Below, in pieces: positions 7,834-16,522 of a stretch of DNA of 40,096 nucleotides (position 1 is its first letter; each line of letters starts with the position of its first letter). The stretch covers positions 1 to 40,096 of the forward strand of contig JAHHSL010000014.1 in NCBI GenBank assembly GCA_020025235.1. Direction: 5' to 3'. A program made the position numbers and the translations under genes. Under the pieces are notes generated by a model. The model saw nothing but the letters and a program-made list of their open reading frames with translations, was not told where the DNA came from and ran no database searches. The stretch comes from Ruthenibacterium sp. (GTDB lineage Bacteria > Bacillota > Clostridia > Oscillospirales > Ruminococcaceae).

Positions 7834-9397
7834 GACATTACGCATTTCCTTTTCGCTTAAAAATACTTACCGCGTCAACACGATCCTGTATTCGATGCGC
7901 CAGATCCCGTTTGTGAAAAAGCTCTTGCCGGAAAAACTGTTTCAGGTGCGCGGGCTGAAGATTTTTGCGAACGTGCTTGCGGCTCTGTGGGAAGTGATCA
8001 CGATCTTCGCGGGCAAATGGATCTATTTTTTCACCATGGTCTGCGGGATCGGGATGCTGTACCAAAGGTTCGATGCAGGGGCTGTTTTTGCACACATCCT
8101 GTTTTTCCTGACGATCATCGGCGCGTATATGAATACCTCGATGCTGGACCCGACGCGGGATAAGTATTATGCCATGATCTTGATGCGGATGAACGCAAGG
8201 AAATATACACTTGTAAATTTCGGATATGTTCTTTTGAAAACGATCATCGGGTTTCTGCCGATGTGCATTTTCTTCGGCCTGCAAAGGGGCGTTCCGCTCT
8301 GGTTCTGCCTTGTTCTGCCGCTGTGTGTCGCGGGTGCAAAAATCGCGGCATCGGCGGGGCCGCTGCGGGAATATGAAAAAAACGGCTGCAGATATCAGGA
8401 AAACAAAATCCGCAAACGGATCTGGCTGTATGCGGCACTTTTGCTGATCCCGGCTTACGCGCTGCCGGCGGCGGGCATTGTGATGCCACTGCCCGTGTCT
8501 ATGGTTCTGATGCTGCTGATGCTTGCGGCGGGCGCAGTCAGTGCGCGGAAGATCCTGTCGTTCCGGTATTATCGGGAAATCAATCAGGAACTGCTTGCAA
8601 AGATGCTCGCGCAGGTGGATTCCCTGAGCGAAACGGCGAAAAAGAACGTGGAAAAGAATATCTCGACGGATACGTCGATCACCAGCAGCCGAACGGGCTT
8701 TGAATATTTGAACGAGCTGTTTATCCGCCGCCACCGAAAAATCCTTTGGAAATCTTCGCTGCGCATCACGGCAATCAGCTGTGCGGTGATGTGCGTCGGG
8801 CTGCTGGCATTGATCTTCCTGCCGGAACTGAAAACCAATTTCAACTCGACGCTTCTCCATCAGATGCCGAGTCTTGCGTTCATTATGTACGCGATCAACC
8901 GCGGAACGGGCTTTACACAGGCGCTGTTTATGAACTGCGATCACAGCCTGCTGACGTATTCCTTTTACAAAAAGCCGGAATTTGTGCTCCGGCTGTTCCG
9001 CATCCGTCTGCGGGAAATCATCAAAATCAATGCACTTCCCGCAGCGGTGATCGGTGCAGGGCTGTGTGCGATCCTGTACGTTTCGGGCGGGGCGGAAAAT
9101 CCCGTTCATTACGCTGTCCTGTTTTCCAGTGTTGTAAGCATGAGCGTCTTTTTCTCGATCCATTATCTGACGCTTTATTATCTGCTGCAGCCGTACAATG
9201 CGGGCACAGAGATAAAAAGCGGAACATATCAGGTGTGTATGGGTGCAACTTATTTCGTCTGCTGGATGATGACACGCGCCAGTCTTTCTACGTTGACCTT
9301 CGGCATCCTGTGTGTTGTGTTCTGCATCCTGTATTCCGCCGCGGCCTGCCTGCTGGTGTATAAGCTTGCGCCGAAAACCTTCCGCATCCGTCCCTAA
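7826..9397 (+). CDS. Polytopic membrane protein, presumed ABC permease partner
   Basis: 523 residues, starting inside the stop region of the ATPase gene with GGGAGGA just upstream. It contains roughly ten or more hydrophobic helices in clusters: ~45-75, 80-105, 125-170, 195-245, then a polar stretch (~255-315) and a second group (~320-515). No soluble catalytic domain is visible. I do not recognise a named family beyond the general ABC-2-like permease role implied by tight coupling to the ATPase. The gene ends before the shared terminator at 9432-9488. Confidence 0.7.
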   Translation: MIKTLRISFSLKNTYRVNTILYSMRQIPFVKKLLPEKLFQVRGLKIFANVLAALWEVITIFAGKWIYFFTMVCGIGMLYQRFDAGAVFAHILFFLTIIGAYMNTSMLDPTRDKYYAMILMRMNARKYTLVNFGYVLLKTIIGFLPMCIFFGLQRGVPLWFCLVLPLCVAGAKIAASAGPLREYEKNGCRYQENKIRKRIWLYAALLLIPAYALPAAGIVMPLPVSMVLMLLMLAAGAVSARKILSFRYYREINQELLAKMLAQVDSLSETAKKNVEKNISTDTSITSSRTGFEYLNELFIRRHRKILWKSSLRITAISCAVMCVGLLALIFLPELKTNFNSTLLHQMPSLAFIMYAINRGTGFTQALFMNCDHSLLTYSFYKKPEFVLRLFRIRLREIIKINALPAAVIGAGLCAILYVSGGAENPVHYAVLFSSVVSMSVFFSIHYLTLYYLLQPYNAGTEIKSGTYQVCMGATYFVCWMMTRASLSTLTFGILCVVFCILYSAAACLLVYKLAPKTFRIRP

Positions 9398-9431
9398 GGC
9401 GGCGAAAGAAAAAAGCAAAGTAAGAATCAAA

Positions 9432-9488
9432 ACAAAACACCCCGCTGCACCAATGCCGGTAAAAGGCATCGTGCAGCGGGGTGTTTTT
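9432..9488. terminator. Bidirectional terminator between convergent ABC operons
   Basis: Long stem of ACACCCCGCTGCAC (9437-9450) with GTGCAGCGGGGTGT (9471-9484), an inner ATGCC/GGCAT stem, and A-rich/T-rich flanks. It serves both 7126-9397 (+) and 9544-11729 (-). Confidence 0.9.
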
Positions 9489-9543
9489 CTGTAAATCAGG
9501 CGGCGGCGCAAACCGCAAAAGCGGAAAAGGCCGCGCAGAAAAA

Positions 9544-10827
9544 TCAGGATTTGCGGATCGCTTTTAAAATTGCACCGATTTTCGGGGGAGTGCCGTAAAG
9601 CAGAACACCGACGCGGTAGATTTTTGCAGAAAGAACGCCGACCCCGATGACGGAAACGAGCAGAAGTGCAATGGAAATCACGACCTCATACAGCGGCACT
9701 GTGCTCATGGCAAGGCGCGTAAACATCGCCATGGGTGACGTAAAGGGGATAAAGGAGCATACCTTCATCAGCACCGTGTCCACATTGCCGGAGGACATCG
9801 AGAACATGACGACAAGGAATGCGAATACAAACAGCAGTGTGATCGGCATGACAGAGGTGTTGATATCCTCAAGCTTGGAAGCCGTGGAGCCGATTGCACC
9901 GTACAGGAAAGCGTAGATGAAAAAGCCCAGTACGAAGAAAATCAGCATGTAAACGAACAGATCCACCGGCATGCCGAACATGGAGGAAACCATTTCGTTG
10001 CCGACCCAGTAGTCCTGATTCATCTGGAAGAAAAGCAGCGAGGAGCCAAAGACGGCAACCAGCTGGATAAGACCCGCACAGCAGGAGGCAAGCACCTTGC
10101 CGAACATCATGCTCACAGGGTTGGCGCTCGTGATCAGCAGCTCCATGGCTCGGGAGCTTTTTTCGGTTGCGACGTTGGTTGCGACCATTTGTCCGTACAG
10201 GATGATGACCATATACAGCGCAAAGATCATGATATAGGTATAGAAGAAATTCTTCGCCTGATCTTTGCCGAGGCTCTGTTCTTCGTGTTCGATCTCGACA
10301 GAAAGCACATCCTGTGCCTGCTGCGCGGTCATGCCGCTGTTCAGCATGGCGCGCATCTGGTATACGTTCTGCAATATCGAATCGGCGATCGAGGTGCCGC
10401 TGTCATACATAGATAGGTTGTTTACATAATAGGTGTAGGATGTCAGACCGTCCAGAACAAAGGCACATTCTGCTTCTTCCGATGTGATCATGCGTTTGAT
10501 CTCCTCAATATCGTCATCGGAAAAAACGATCCGGTAACGGGGGAATGCACCGGCAAAGGCGTCTTTTAAAAGCGCCTGCTCCTCCTCGCTGCACACAAGC
10601 AGCATGACAGGTGCATCGTGCGCAGAATCCGCTCCGTCTGTCATCCCTTCGGCAGGGGAAGAACTCTCCGGCACTGTGGGGTCTTTGGGGCCAAGCGCTT
10701 CCCGCACGCGCGGGAAGAACATTACACCCGCGATCACCACGACAAGAAAGAGCGTCACGCCCACAAAAATCTTGTTGGTAAGATAATTTTTCAGTTCAAA
10801 CTTGAAGATTTTGGAAAACTGTTTCAT
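9544..10827 (-). CDS. ABC-2 type permease, NatB-like
   Basis: 427 residues. One N-terminal TM helix (~20-40) is followed by a large extracytoplasmic segment (~41-195). A C-terminal bundle of five or six helices (~196-410) contains the family stretch EKSSRAMELLITSANPVSMMFGK in split form around residues 220-245. This is the layout of the NatB/YhaP group of exporter permeases (Na+ or drug/peptide efflux). Strong AAGGAGG site 7 nt before the ATG at 10827. The start overlaps the upstream ATPase stop by 4 bp, so the two subunits are co-translated. Substrate not determinable. Confidence 0.85.
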   Translation of the reverse strand: MKQFSKIFKFELKNYLTNKIFVGVTLFLVVVIAGVMFFPRVREALGPKDPTVPESSSPAEGMTDGADSAHDAPVMLLVCSEEEQALLKDAFAGAFPRYRIVFSDDDIEEIKRMITSEEAECAFVLDGLTSYTYYVNNLSMYDSGTSIADSILQNVYQMRAMLNSGMTAQQAQDVLSVEIEHEEQSLGKDQAKNFFYTYIMIFALYMVIILYGQMVATNVATEKSSRAMELLITSANPVSMMFGKVLASCCAGLIQLVAVFGSSLLFFQMNQDYWVGNEMVSSMFGMPVDLFVYMLIFFVLGFFIYAFLYGAIGSTASKLEDINTSVMPITLLFVFAFLVVMFSMSSGNVDTVLMKVCSFIPFTSPMAMFTRLAMSTVPLYEVVISIALLLVSVIGVGVLSAKIYRVGVLLYGTPPKIGAILKAIRKS

Positions 10828-11729
10828 GCGTTTTCCTCCTTGTTCTGATCCCCTGCATACTCGACAAAAATATCGTTGAGGGAAGGTTCAAACACTTTGA
10901 TTTCGTCAATGTCGAATTTTTCGGTCAGGCGCTGCATCACGTCCTGCTTTTCCTCGGGGGAGGCAAGCGTGATCAGCAGCGAACCGTTTTCCTGTTCGGT
11001 GCAGCCTGCCCCAAGAAAACGCCGGATCGCATCCTGCTGTTCGGAACGAACCACCAGACGGTTGCGGGGATAGTTGCGGCGGATCGTGTTCAGATCACCG
11101 GCAAGGACGATCGTACCCTGATTCAAAATAGCGATGCTGTCGCAGAATTCCTCGATGTAATTCATCTGGTGGCTGGAAAACAGCACGATTTTTCCTTTTT
11201 GGATCTGTTCTTTGACGATATCCTTCAAAAGCATGGCGTTTACCGGATCAAGACCGGAAAACGGCTCGTCGAGAATCACGATCTGCGGGTCATGGGCAAG
11301 GGCAGTAATGAGCTGGATCTTCTGCTGATTGCCCTTGGAAAGCGTATCAAGACGCTTGTTCCGGTGTTCGGTCATGCCCAGCCGGTCGAGCCAGAAATCC
11401 ACGGATGTGACGGCGTCCCGGTGCGTCATGCCTTTCAGTTCGGCAAAATAGATCAGCTGTTCTGCAATTTTCTTTTTGGGGTAAAGGCCGCGTTCTTCGG
11501 GCAGATAGCCGAAGCGGACCGTGCTGTAATCGATCGGTCTGCCGTCCAAAAGGACTTCGCCGCTGTCTGCGGGAAAAACATTCATCAAAATGCGGATAGT
11601 CGTCGTTTTGCCGGCGCCGTTGCGGCCCAGCAGCCCGCAGGCTTTGCCGCTTTCCGCTTCAAGGGAAATTCCTTTCAGAACTTGATTTTCGCTGAAGGAT
11701 TTCCGGATGTCTTTGATTTCAAGCTTCAT
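10824..11729 (-). CDS. ABC transporter ATP-binding protein, NatA-like
   Basis: 301 residues. Walker A GRNGAGKTT at 35-43, signature LSKGNQQK at ~128-135, Walker B IVILDEPFSGLDP, then the H-loop SSHQM. A ~70-residue C-terminal domain (DUF4162-like) ends in FEPSLNDIFVEYAG, typical of NatA/YhaQ ATPases. First gene of a two-gene operon with the permease at 9544-10827. GGAGGA precedes the ATG at 11729. Expression probably from the promoter at 11785-11813. Confidence 0.88.
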   Translation of the reverse strand: MKLEIKDIRKSFSENQVLKGISLEAESGKACGLLGRNGAGKTTTIRILMNVFPADSGEVLLDGRPIDYSTVRFGYLPEERGLYPKKKIAEQLIYFAELKGMTHRDAVTSVDFWLDRLGMTEHRNKRLDTLSKGNQQKIQLITALAHDPQIVILDEPFSGLDPVNAMLLKDIVKEQIQKGKIVLFSSHQMNYIEEFCDSIAILNQGTIVLAGDLNTIRRNYPRNRLVVRSEQQDAIRRFLGAGCTEQENGSLLITLASPEEKQDVMQRLTEKFDIDEIKVFEPSLNDIFVEYAGDQNKEENA

Positions 11730-11784
11730 ATCATTCCTCCGTAATCGGTGTGTTGAGATTGTGCGATTTTGGGGATTTTAGGAA

Positions 11785-11813
11785 ATTATTGCATATTTTG
11801 CAGCAAAAGTAAA
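11785..11813 (-). promoter_or_regulatory. Candidate promoter of the NatAB-like operon
   Basis: Minus strand TTTACT (11808-11813), 17-bp spacer, AATAAT (11785-11790), 56 bp before the start codon. The rest of the 11730-12033 gap shows nothing else I can support. Confidence 0.45.
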
Positions 11814-12033
11814 GAAGAAACGGACGCGTTTGCCGCGTTTTTTGCAATCCGGTCAAAGAATGCCCCACGAGGTGCGGTTTCGGCAAAACAGAGGAAAAAC
11901 GAAACAGGGCAGAGCGGAAACAAAAACGACCTTTCCTGCGGAAAAATCCGGGGGAAAGATCGCTTTTTTCAGTAATTGCAGCGTACATGTCCGTTTTCCG
12001 GCAAGATTCCTGCGGCGAGATACGGTTTCGTTG

Positions 12034-12789
12034 TTATTCCCACCGTTTCAAAGATTTCTGCATCCATGTGCGCACGTCCGTGTCATACACCTGCTGCAAG
12101 ATCCCAAGATCAAGATCGGATGCCTTTCCTTCAAATACGGCTCTGCCATCCTGCATCAGCAGGATGCGGTCGGCAAATTCCAGTGCAAGGTTGATGTCAT
12201 GCAAAACGCCCACGACGCAGCGGTTTTCTTCTGCCGCCCACTCCTTTAAAAGCTGTATCAGCTCGATCTGGAATTTCAGATCCAGATGATTGGTCGGCTC
12301 GTCCAAAAGGATCACGGAAGGCTGCTGTGCAAAAACGCGCGCTAAAAATACCCGCTGCAGCTGCCCGCCGGAAAGCTGCGTCACCCGGCGGTTGGCAAGG
12401 CCGGCAATGCCTGTCTTGGCAAGGGCTTGTGCAACGATTTCTTTATCCCGGGCATCCGCACCGCCGAACAGGCCGGGACGCTGATGCGCATAGCGCCCCA
12501 TCATCACGGTTTCGTAAACGGAATAGTCGAAATCAACACCGTTCAGCTGGCTCATCAGGGCAATCGTGCGTGCCGTTTCCCTGCGCGGCGCGGTGCGCAC
12601 GTCCAGCCCGCAGGCTGTGACGCTGCCGGAAAAGGGCAGCAGACCGGCAAGTGCCTTCACCAGTGTGGTCTTTCCGCAGCCGTTCGGCCCCAGTATCGCC
12701 ATGCGCTCCTGCGCGTGCAGCTGAAAGCTGATGCCGTGCACCACATTTTTGCTGTCATATCCGCAGACGACGTTTTCAGCGTTCAGCAT
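12034..12789 (-). CDS. btuD: Corrinoid ABC importer, ATP-binding protein
   Basis: 251 residues of the FecE/BtuD class. Walker A GPNGCGKTT, signature LSGGQLQR, Walker B VILLDEPTNHLD, and H-loop in LHDINLA. The start is set at the ATG at 12789 because AAAGGAG lies six bases before it; the frame extends eight codons further without a site. It overlaps the permease gene by 14 bp. The family also serves siderophores and haem; corrinoid is chosen because the operon is led by a cobalamin riboswitch. No clear terminator follows. Confidence 0.88.
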   Translation of the reverse strand: MLNAENVVCGYDSKNVVHGISFQLHAQERMAILGPNGCGKTTLVKALAGLLPFSGSVTACGLDVRTAPRRETARTIALMSQLNGVDFDYSVYETVMMGRYAHQRPGLFGGADARDKEIVAQALAKTGIAGLANRRVTQLSGGQLQRVFLARVFAQQPSVILLDEPTNHLDLKFQIELIQLLKEWAAEENRCVVGVLHDINLALEFADRILLMQDGRAVFEGKASDLDLGILQQVYDTDVRTWMQKSLKRWE

Positions 12790-13813
12790 GGCTTTCTCCT
12801 TTCCGTCGGGCAAGAAAGATGTATAAAAAGAACGGCGCGCCGATCAGCGCCGTGATCGAACCGATCGGGATCTCGCTCGGTGAGGCGAGGGTGCGCGCGG
12901 CAAGATCGCACAATACCATAAACGTACCGCCGAATATCGCGCTGAACGGGATCAGAAGCCGGTGACCCGGGCCGAAAAAGCGGCGCACGACATGCGGGGC
13001 GATCAGATCCACAAACCCGATGACGCCGACAAAGGCAACGCAGGTGCCTGTAAGCAGGGCGACCACGCAGATCAGCAGCCATTTGGTGCGTTTCAGGTTC
13101 ACGCCCAGCGCCGCGGCCTGTTCTTCGCCGAAGGTCATCAGGTCCAGCTCCCGCGCGAAGGCGCAGAAAAAGAGGATGCATACGGGAACCACCACGGCAA
13201 CAGGTGCAGCATGACGCCATTCCTTGGCCGAAAAACTGCCCAGCTGCCAGAGCATCAGCCGCTGTGTGTGCTTGGGGTTCGACATGGCAAGCGTTGTCAT
13301 CAGCGCATTCAAAAACAGGGAAAGCACCATGCCGGTCAGGATAATGGTGTTGTTGGATAGGCCGCGATCTATTTTGGCGGCGGCTGCCATAGCAAAAATC
13401 ACAGTGCCCAGCCCGCACAGCAGGCAGACGACCGGCATCAGAAAAATGCCGAGCCAGCCGCCTGCCGCACCAAGGACGATCAGCACAGCCGCACCGAAGC
13501 CGGCGCCGCTTGATACGCCGAGCCCGAAGCTGGAAGCAAGCGGATTCTTTAACACAGACTGCATAACGGCGCCGCTGACGGCAAGACCCGCGCCCACTAA
13601 AAAAGTCAGAAGCACCCGGGGGACCCGGATGCTCCAGATAAGTCCCGGATAGACGGCCGGGAAATCGGGGGGCAGATTGGCCCCCCATAATTCGTGGGCA
13701 AAGACCTGACCAATGGCAAGGGGAGACACCGGCACGCTGCCGATGCAGATACCCGCCAGAATGGAAAGGACGGCTGCCGAAAGCAGTACGATCGTCTTAT
13801 TTCGTAAAGACAT
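12776..13813 (-). CDS. btuC: Corrinoid ABC importer, FecCD-family permease
   Basis: 345 residues with about ten TM helices, as in BtuC/FhuB. The family stretches RVPRVLLTFLVGAGLAVSG (~50-70), GVSSGAGFGAA, and FVGVIGFVDLIAPHVVRR (near the C-terminus, contacting the ATPase) are all visible. The start is placed at ATG 13813 (MSLRNKTIVLL); the frame extends to a TTG at 13849 but that reads through the binding-protein gene. It overlaps btuF by 17 bp and has only a weak ribosome site, so it is probably translationally coupled. Confidence 0.88.
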   Translation of the reverse strand: MSLRNKTIVLLSAAVLSILAGICIGSVPVSPLAIGQVFAHELWGANLPPDFPAVYPGLIWSIRVPRVLLTFLVGAGLAVSGAVMQSVLKNPLASSFGLGVSSGAGFGAAVLIVLGAAGGWLGIFLMPVVCLLCGLGTVIFAMAAAAKIDRGLSNNTIILTGMVLSLFLNALMTTLAMSNPKHTQRLMLWQLGSFSAKEWRHAAPVAVVVPVCILFFCAFARELDLMTFGEEQAAALGVNLKRTKWLLICVVALLTGTCVAFVGVIGFVDLIAPHVVRRFFGPGHRLLIPFSAIFGGTFMVLCDLAARTLASPSEIPIGSITALIGAPFFLYIFLARRKGESHAER

Positions 13814-14792
13814 CGGGATACAGCGCCTGACCCATTTGTTCCAGTGCAAGAACGATGTTTTCGTTGGGCAGGGAAGAACTCGTGTTGTCGATGTAGTAAA
13901 CGTCTTTGTTCACAATGGCGGTTACTTCTTCCCAGCCTGCCTGCTCGAGCAGGTCACCGACGGCATCGGGAAGATAGTTCGTGTTGGTGAAGATCACGTC
14001 CGGGTTTGCCGCGGCAATGTTTTCAGCCGTGACGGACAGCCAGCCGTTCTGATCGGCCATGACGTTTTTGCCGCCGACCATGGTGATCATTTCGTCAAGA
14101 TAGGTATCTGCGCCGGTGCTGTAAAAGCTGGGGGCGCTTGCAATTTCAAAGTAAACGGTTTTGCGGTCTGCTTCGGGGATCGCAGCAGCCTTTGCGGAAA
14201 TTTCATCGAGCCGGGTCTTCAGATCGGCGTTGATTTTTTCCGCTTCGGCATTTTTGCCGACAACACTGCCGATGAATTCGATGTCCTTGTAAATGTCATC
14301 GATCGTGGCGCTGGTGGGGATCTCTACAAAAGTGATGCCCATATCCTGCAAAGGCTTGAAGGGGGCGGAACCATCCCACATGCTCAGGGAGGAAACCAAG
14401 ATCACATCAGGGGTCATGGCGCCCATTTTTTCCACGTCCGGAGCCATCATGTCGAAGGCGGGCAGTTCGGCAAGCTCGGGGATCAAGGTGGTGCTGTTGG
14501 TGTCTGCGGCAACGATCATGTCCTTGCAGCCAAGGTCGATCAGCGTCTGCGTAATGGACGGCGCCATGCTGATGACAGTGGAAACCGATTCGGGCAGTGT
14601 AAATTCATTGCCGGCACGGTCTTTGGAGGGAACGGCAGCATCCGGTGCGGATTCGGACGCGGATGCGGATTCCGACGATACGGAAGATGCGGATTCGTCC
14701 GGTTCCGAAGCCGGGGCAGAAGAGGTACTGCCGCAGCCTGCAGCGGACAGTGCCAGCGCAAGGGTCAGCACTAAACTGAGAAGTTTTTTCAT
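13797..14792 (-). CDS. btuF: Corrinoid-binding lipoprotein of ABC importer
   Basis: 331 residues. Lipobox LSAAGC (Cys 20), then a Ser/Glu/Ala-rich linker (~21-55) typical of clostridial binding proteins. A class III periplasmic-binding fold follows (~60-325), with the N-lobe motif MAPSITQTLIDLG, a long interlobe helix rich in Glu/Lys, and the C-lobe region AAANPDVIFTNTNY. The ATG at 14792 has GGAG seven bases upstream. First structural gene after the cobalamin riboswitch and terminator (14821-15157), so it is expected to be expressed when corrinoids are scarce. The exact corrinoid is not readable from sequence. Confidence 0.88.
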   Translation of the reverse strand: MKKLLSLVLTLALALSAAGCGSTSSAPASEPDESASSVSSESASASESAPDAAVPSKDRAGNEFTLPESVSTVISMAPSITQTLIDLGCKDMIVAADTNSTTLIPELAELPAFDMMAPDVEKMGAMTPDVILVSSLSMWDGSAPFKPLQDMGITFVEIPTSATIDDIYKDIEFIGSVVGKNAEAEKINADLKTRLDEISAKAAAIPEADRKTVYFEIASAPSFYSTGADTYLDEMITMVGGKNVMADQNGWLSVTAENIAAANPDVIFTNTNYLPDAVGDLLEQAGWEEVTAIVNKDVYYIDNTSSSLPNENIVLALEQMGQALYPDVFTK

Positions 14793-14820
14793 ACTTTGTC
14801 TCCATTCTTTTTCCTGAAAT

Positions 14821-14855
14821 ATAAAAAAGGCTTTTCCGAAAAGACGGAAAAGCCT
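14821..14855 (-). terminator. Expression-platform terminator of the cobalamin riboswitch
   Basis: Perfect 11-bp stem (14828-14838 / 14845-14855, AGGCTTTTCCG and its complement) followed on the minus strand by TTTTTTTATAT, 29 nt before the btuF start codon. Confidence 0.85.
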
Positions 14856-14876
14856 GCAGGAAAACACACGAAAAAC

Positions 14877-14905
14877 CACAGGCAGGCATAAAAACCCTGT
14901 CTGTG
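14877..14905 (-). promoter_or_regulatory. Hairpin between riboswitch aptamer and terminator
   Basis: CACAGACAGG pairs with CCTGCCTGTG (one G-U pair) around a 9-nt loop. It may be part of the switching path between aptamer and terminator. Confidence 0.5.
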
Positions 14906-14978
14906 CTTTCTGACGTTCTGCGTTTCGTCCGTCCGCAGAGCGTGGTCTTCCGCCGGGATTTCAGCCGGCAAAAGTATG

Positions 14979-15157
14979 CGCTTCAAGGCAGGTCTTCCGG
15001 CTTCCGAAAGCGGGGCTGTCCGGCCTTCCCATCCGGATAACGGACAGTGGCGTGTGCAGAACAGTTTTTTTCGGTTACGGCGGCGGGCCCGTACAGGATT
15101 TGCACCTGTTTCCCTATTCTTCCGCGCTGCATTTTTGCAGGCGGACACCTCAAAGCG
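14979..15157 (-). ncRNA. Cobalamin riboswitch aptamer
   Basis: Minus strand, 5' to 3': a P1 arm CGCTTTGAGG (15157-15148) pairing with CCTTGAAGCG (14988-14979). Inside it lie the conserved AGGGAAACAGGTGCAAATCC block, a GCCGCC-GTAA region, GCCACTG, a GGGAAGGC segment, and the B12-box variant GAAGCCGGAAGACCTGCC. These match the order of conserved elements in the cobalamin (RF00174-type) aptamer. A terminator follows at 14821-14855, so bound cobalamin should stop transcription of btuFCD. Confidence 0.93.
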
Positions 15158-15169
15158 ATTTCTTATGGC

Positions 15170-15199
15170 ATTATAGCACGTTTTTTCTCCCATGTGCAA
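15170..15199 (-). promoter_or_regulatory. Promoter of the btuFCD transcript
   Basis: Minus strand TTGCAC (15194-15199), 18-bp spacer, TATAAT (15170-15175) in GTGCTATAATG, directly before the riboswitch. Confidence 0.75.
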
Positions 15200-15280
15200 G
15201 GTTTAAATGCACCGCAGGTGCCGGAATGTGCAGAATACTGTAAAAAAGGAGAAAACACGGCCTTTTGAAGCGTCATCATC

Positions 15281-15319
15281 AAAAAAACGGAGCATGCATC
15301 AAAACGAACGCATGCTCCG
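15281..15319 (-). terminator. Terminator of the ferredoxin-ArsR operon
   Basis: Stem 15288-15297 (CGGAGCATGC) / 15310-15319 followed on the minus strand by T7, 18 bp after the arsR-type stop codon. Confidence 0.88.
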
Positions 15320-15337
15320 GTGCTGTGCCGAAAAACG

Positions 15338-15637
15338 CTAAAAGTCCGGTTCCGTCCCGGTGCAGTAATCGCGGCGAAGCAGATCGATCAGCCCGCGGAT
15401 GCGTTCGTCGGCAATGGAATAGCGAATGAAATGGGACTGCTTTTCCGAGCAGATCAGTCCGGCGTCCTTCAGCCGGTGCAGATGCTGGGAAAGGGCGGGG
15501 GCGGAAAGATCCGGTACAAAGTCATTGATTTCGCCCACGGTTTTGGGGCTTTCCAGCAGGGAGCACAGGATCAAAAGCCGGTTTTCGTTTGCAAGCTGTC
15601 CCATAAGGCCGGCGACCCGCTTTGCGTTTTCACGCAT
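15338..15637 (-). CDS. ArsR-family repressor with the two-cysteine pattern of BigR/SqrR-type sensors
   Basis: 99 residues from ATG 15637 (AAGGAGG nine bases upstream); the longer frame reads antisense-like sequence of the upstream gene. Winged helix: recognition region LSAPALSQHLHRLKDAGLI (~44-62), beta-wing ~66-76. Cys25 (in RLLILC) and Cys92 (in RRDYC) match in context and spacing (67 residues) the paired cysteines of the persulfide/redox sensors BigR, SqrR and YgaV (about 66 apart). No classical ArsR metal motif (ELCVCDL) is present; a third Cys is at 63. Last gene of the operon it probably controls; start overlaps the upstream stop by 8 bp. The sensing chemistry is inference. Confidence 0.82.
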   Translation of the reverse strand: MRENAKRVAGLMGQLANENRLLILCSLLESPKTVGEINDFVPDLSAPALSQHLHRLKDAGLICSEKQSHFIRYSIADERIRGLIDLLRRDYCTGTEPDF

Positions 15638-16307
15638 GATCCTGCGCCTCCTTTTCTGTGCCGGTGCTGCAGCCTGCGCATGCGGCGCAGCTTTTGGCGG
15701 TGCAGGCGTTTTCTGCCTGATGCAGTTCTTTGCCGGAGCGCGCTTTGCAGATAAGCTGCGTCGTGGTGCCCATGGGGCAGAAAACGCACCAGCTGCGGGG
15801 CTTGTAAAGCACCATGACCACAAGGCCGATCAGCGTGGAAGTGAGCATCATGCTGTAAAAGCCGAATGCGAACTGTGCCACCCACGGTGCAACCGCCGTG
15901 CCGTGATACGCCCAGTGCCATGGCACTTTAAAGGTCCAGAACAGCTTGACCACTTCACGCAGGCTCTGCGCACCGCTGCCGACAAGCCATGTGACGTAAA
16001 GCATCTGGAAGAACATCGCAAAGAAGAAGATCAAAAACCCGTAACGAAAGACTTTCGAACGCATCCAGTTCGGCGTCGGACGGTTTCGGGATAAGCCCAG
16101 ACGCTTGCCCAAAAGGCTCAGGAACTGGCCGCGGTCGCAATAGCGGTTGCAGTATTGCTTGCCGCCGCCGAAAATCGCAATCAAAAGCGGCAGGCAGAAG
16201 AAGATCATGCCAAGCCATGCAAACAGGATGTTGAAAAAGCCCAGCCCAAGGTAGATCGGGGTGACGATCCAAAGATAATCGTACCAGTGTTTCTTTTTGT
16301 TTTTCAT
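15630..16307 (-). CDS. Membrane Fe-S protein (NapH/NosR-like 4Fe-4S binding family)
   Basis: 225 residues, about four TM helices (~12-30, 32-47, 88-110, 140-168). Cysteines lie at membrane edges: Cys53 and Cys57 (YCNRYCDRG), Cys174 and Cys177 (WCVFCPMG), Cys187, and a C-terminal cluster 202/207/210/213 (CAACAGC). The CVFCPMGT signature recalls NapH/NosR/RnfABC-associated quinol or electron-transfer membrane proteins, but it lacks their full double ferredoxin tail, which here is the separate upstream gene. Start at 16307 overlaps the ferredoxin stop by 4 bp (ATGA). Role inferred: passing electrons between membrane and the small ferredoxin. Exact partner reductase not visible. Confidence 0.72.
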   Translation of the reverse strand: MKNKKKHWYDYLWIVTPIYLGLGFFNILFAWLGMIFFCLPLLIAIFGGGKQYCNRYCDRGQFLSLLGKRLGLSRNRPTPNWMRSKVFRYGFLIFFFAMFFQMLYVTWLVGSGAQSLREVVKLFWTFKVPWHWAYHGTAVAPWVAQFAFGFYSMMLTSTLIGLVVMVLYKPRSWCVFCPMGTTTQLICKARSGKELHQAENACTAKSCAACAGCSTGTEKEAQDHA

Positions 16308-16504
16308 TGTGCCGCCTCCCGGTTCTTGATTTCGATCGCGCCTGCAGGACATTCTGCCGCGCATTTTCCGCAGCCGACGCAGCGCTGCAAATCCACCTGT
16401 GCGATGATCCCCCGCCAGACAGAAATGGCGGAAAGCGGGCATACGGCAATACAGGTGCCGCAGGCCACGCAGTAATCGTTTACCTGTGCAAATCGTTTTG
16501 GCAT
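16304..16504 (-). CDS. Small 2[4Fe-4S] ferredoxin
   Basis: 66 residues with two CxxCxxCxxxCP clusters: CVACGTCIAVCP (~12-23) and CVGCGKCAAECP (~42-53). This is the bacterial low-potential 8Fe-8S ferredoxin pattern. Cytoplasmic, with no signal. Strong AGGAGG site eight bases before the ATG. First gene of a three-gene operon with the Fe-S membrane protein and the ArsR regulator, behind a consensus promoter (16554-16582) with a palindrome in the leader. Confidence 0.92.
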   Translation of the reverse strand: MPKRFAQVNDYCVACGTCIAVCPLSAISVWRGIIAQVDLQRCVGCGKCAAECPAGAIEIKNREAAQ

Positions 16505-16522
16505 TGTGGTGTCCTCCTGAAG

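Noticed and set aside
7838..9511. 557-codon minus-strand frame
   Set aside because: Shadow of the hydrophobic permease gene on the plus strand; no start signal, Arg/His/Gln-rich.
11731..11988. 85-codon minus-strand frame upstream of the NatA-like gene
   Set aside because: No ribosome site, atypical composition, and it covers the probable natAB promoter.
14976..15268. Plus-strand short frames across the cobalamin riboswitch
   Set aside because: They lie antisense to a structured RNA whose conserved elements fully explain the sequence.
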